Positions 63,423-64,000 of a stretch of DNA of 64,000 nt are shown here, one piece after another. Each line of letters opens with the position of its first letter. Within the stretch, counting starts at the first letter, position 1. Source of the DNA: Puccinia triticina (lineage: Eukaryota > Basidiomycota > Pucciniomycetes > Pucciniales > Pucciniaceae); the NCBI RefSeq assembly GCF_026914185.1, contig NC_070564.1:1364001-1428000 (forward strand), in the 5' to 3' direction. The position numbers were made by a program, and so were the translations under genes. Below the pieces are notes generated by a model. That model did no database searches and was not told the origin of the DNA. It was given only the letters and a program-made list of their open reading frames with translations.

Positions 63423-64000
63423 CTCTTCTTCTTTTATCACTACATCACCCTCTTCCATTTCACTTTCCTCCTTCTCCTTCTCCTTCTCTTTTCCCTTCTC
63501 CTTATCTAAAAATAAAAAAAAAAAATTCAAAAGACATCAAAAGAAAATTAAAGCATAACATTAGTAAAAATCCTCAATAAAGAATAAAAATAGAACTTAC
63601 CCTCAGCTCTTATCCTCTCCATTTCTGCTTCTACCCTCCAACCATCTTCCTCCTCTTCCACTTGGTCCCTCACCCTTAACAACTCCAGGGCATTCTTTTC
63701 CTCAGTTTCCTCTATCATGGCATCTATGATCGAATGGGTATCCATCTATAAATCAAAATAGAGACAGGATTAAGTATCAGTATTATAATCAATCCTTCTT
63801 TTCCTAATTCATCTTCATCTACATACAGAATCCACTCGACATACATGTGCAAAGGCGTCGTGAAATCGGTTATACAACCTCAGACGTGCGTTTCGCGCGT
63901 CAATTGGGTTGTCGAGGTCCTCACGAGCGAAGGCAAGGAGTCCTTGCTGGATAAAGTGGCGCAAGGCGTAGATTTCTTCGGGTTTGAAACTGTCCCGCAT
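63423..64000 (-). CDS. Antisense gene at the gypsy 3 prime side (partial)
   Basis: Minus-strand exons 64000-63827, 63745-63601 and 63505-63423 join in phase through introns of 81 and 95 nt. The first begins with ATG at the window edge (MRDSFKPEEIYALRHF). The protein starts with a helical part (QQGLLAFAREDLDNPID, LRLYNRFHDAFAHVC) and turns strongly charged (MDTHSIIDAMIEETEEKN, then Lys/Glu repeats such as KEKGKEKEKEKEE). It is incomplete at the 3 prime side. Exon 1 is CpG-rich while exons 2 and 3 are CpG-poor like the gypsy element. It may be an antisense accessory ORF of the gypsy family or a gene cut by it. Not recognised. Confidence 0.5.

Overview
The window reads as transposon-dominated nuclear DNA of a basidiomycete fungus, most likely a rust fungus (Pucciniales). 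The clues are short spliceosomal introns (about 45-95 nt, GT..AG), a host gene for a Mak5/DDX24-type helicase cut into five exons, an intron-bearing tRNA-Arg, and dense nesting of fungal element families. Species cannot be told from the sequence alone. Only two host loci are clear: tRNA-Arg(ACG) at about 23.1 kb and the MAK5-like gene at 23.5-26.4 kb. Nearly everything else is mobile or mobile-derived.

Layout. 0.3-1.1 kb: a hAT exon relic beside a GC-rich TAGCG-repeat MITE with inverted termini and target duplication. About 1.2-14.6 kb: a Helitron with a RepHel gene (one in-frame stop, one exon join unclear) and three intact multi-exon genes for OB-fold, RPA-like proteins. 14.9-22 kb: a gypsy integrase relic and a complete, very young Ty1/copia element (identical 124-bp LTRs, CAGGG target duplication, intact polyprotein). 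22-23 kb: a Harbinger-like MITE and hairpins. 23.1-26.4 kb: host genes. 26.7-29.3 kb: a near-perfect palindromic Harbinger-like MITE and a mirrored pair of 984-bp TA-flanked elements. 29.3-38.6 kb: a hAT gene split by a solo-LTR-like insert and by a second complete hAT element. 38.7-41.4 kb: a foldback element whose core is an array of GACCGGTC palindromes, with a miniature LTR retrotransposon (TRIM) nested in it whose LTRs carry tRNA-like sequence. 41.6-45 kb: another TAGC-rich MITE, a hAT relic and a mariner-type relic killed by CpG transitions. 45.8-50.0 kb: an intact mariner-type element with 206-bp inverted repeats and two convergent genes, a DD34E transposase and a SAM-like partner protein. 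50.2-55.7 kb: a DIRS-type tyrosine-recombinase retroelement with spliced gag. 56.0-56.5 kb: a second GACCGGTC array. 56.5-64 kb: a CpG-depleted gypsy element inserted in that array, with gag and pol joined by a candidate -1 frameshift site and an antisense multi-exon gene running to the window edge.

The elements work alone rather than as a pathway. The pattern as a whole is repeated insertion into older elements, with old copies carrying CpG to TpG/CpA damage and young copies intact. The most novel items are the two-gene mariner-type element, the tRNA-bearing TRIM, the palindrome-array foldback element, and the Helitron with three OB-fold genes. Exon joins were worked out by eye from GT/AG sites, phase and family similarity; no alignment or database search was run.
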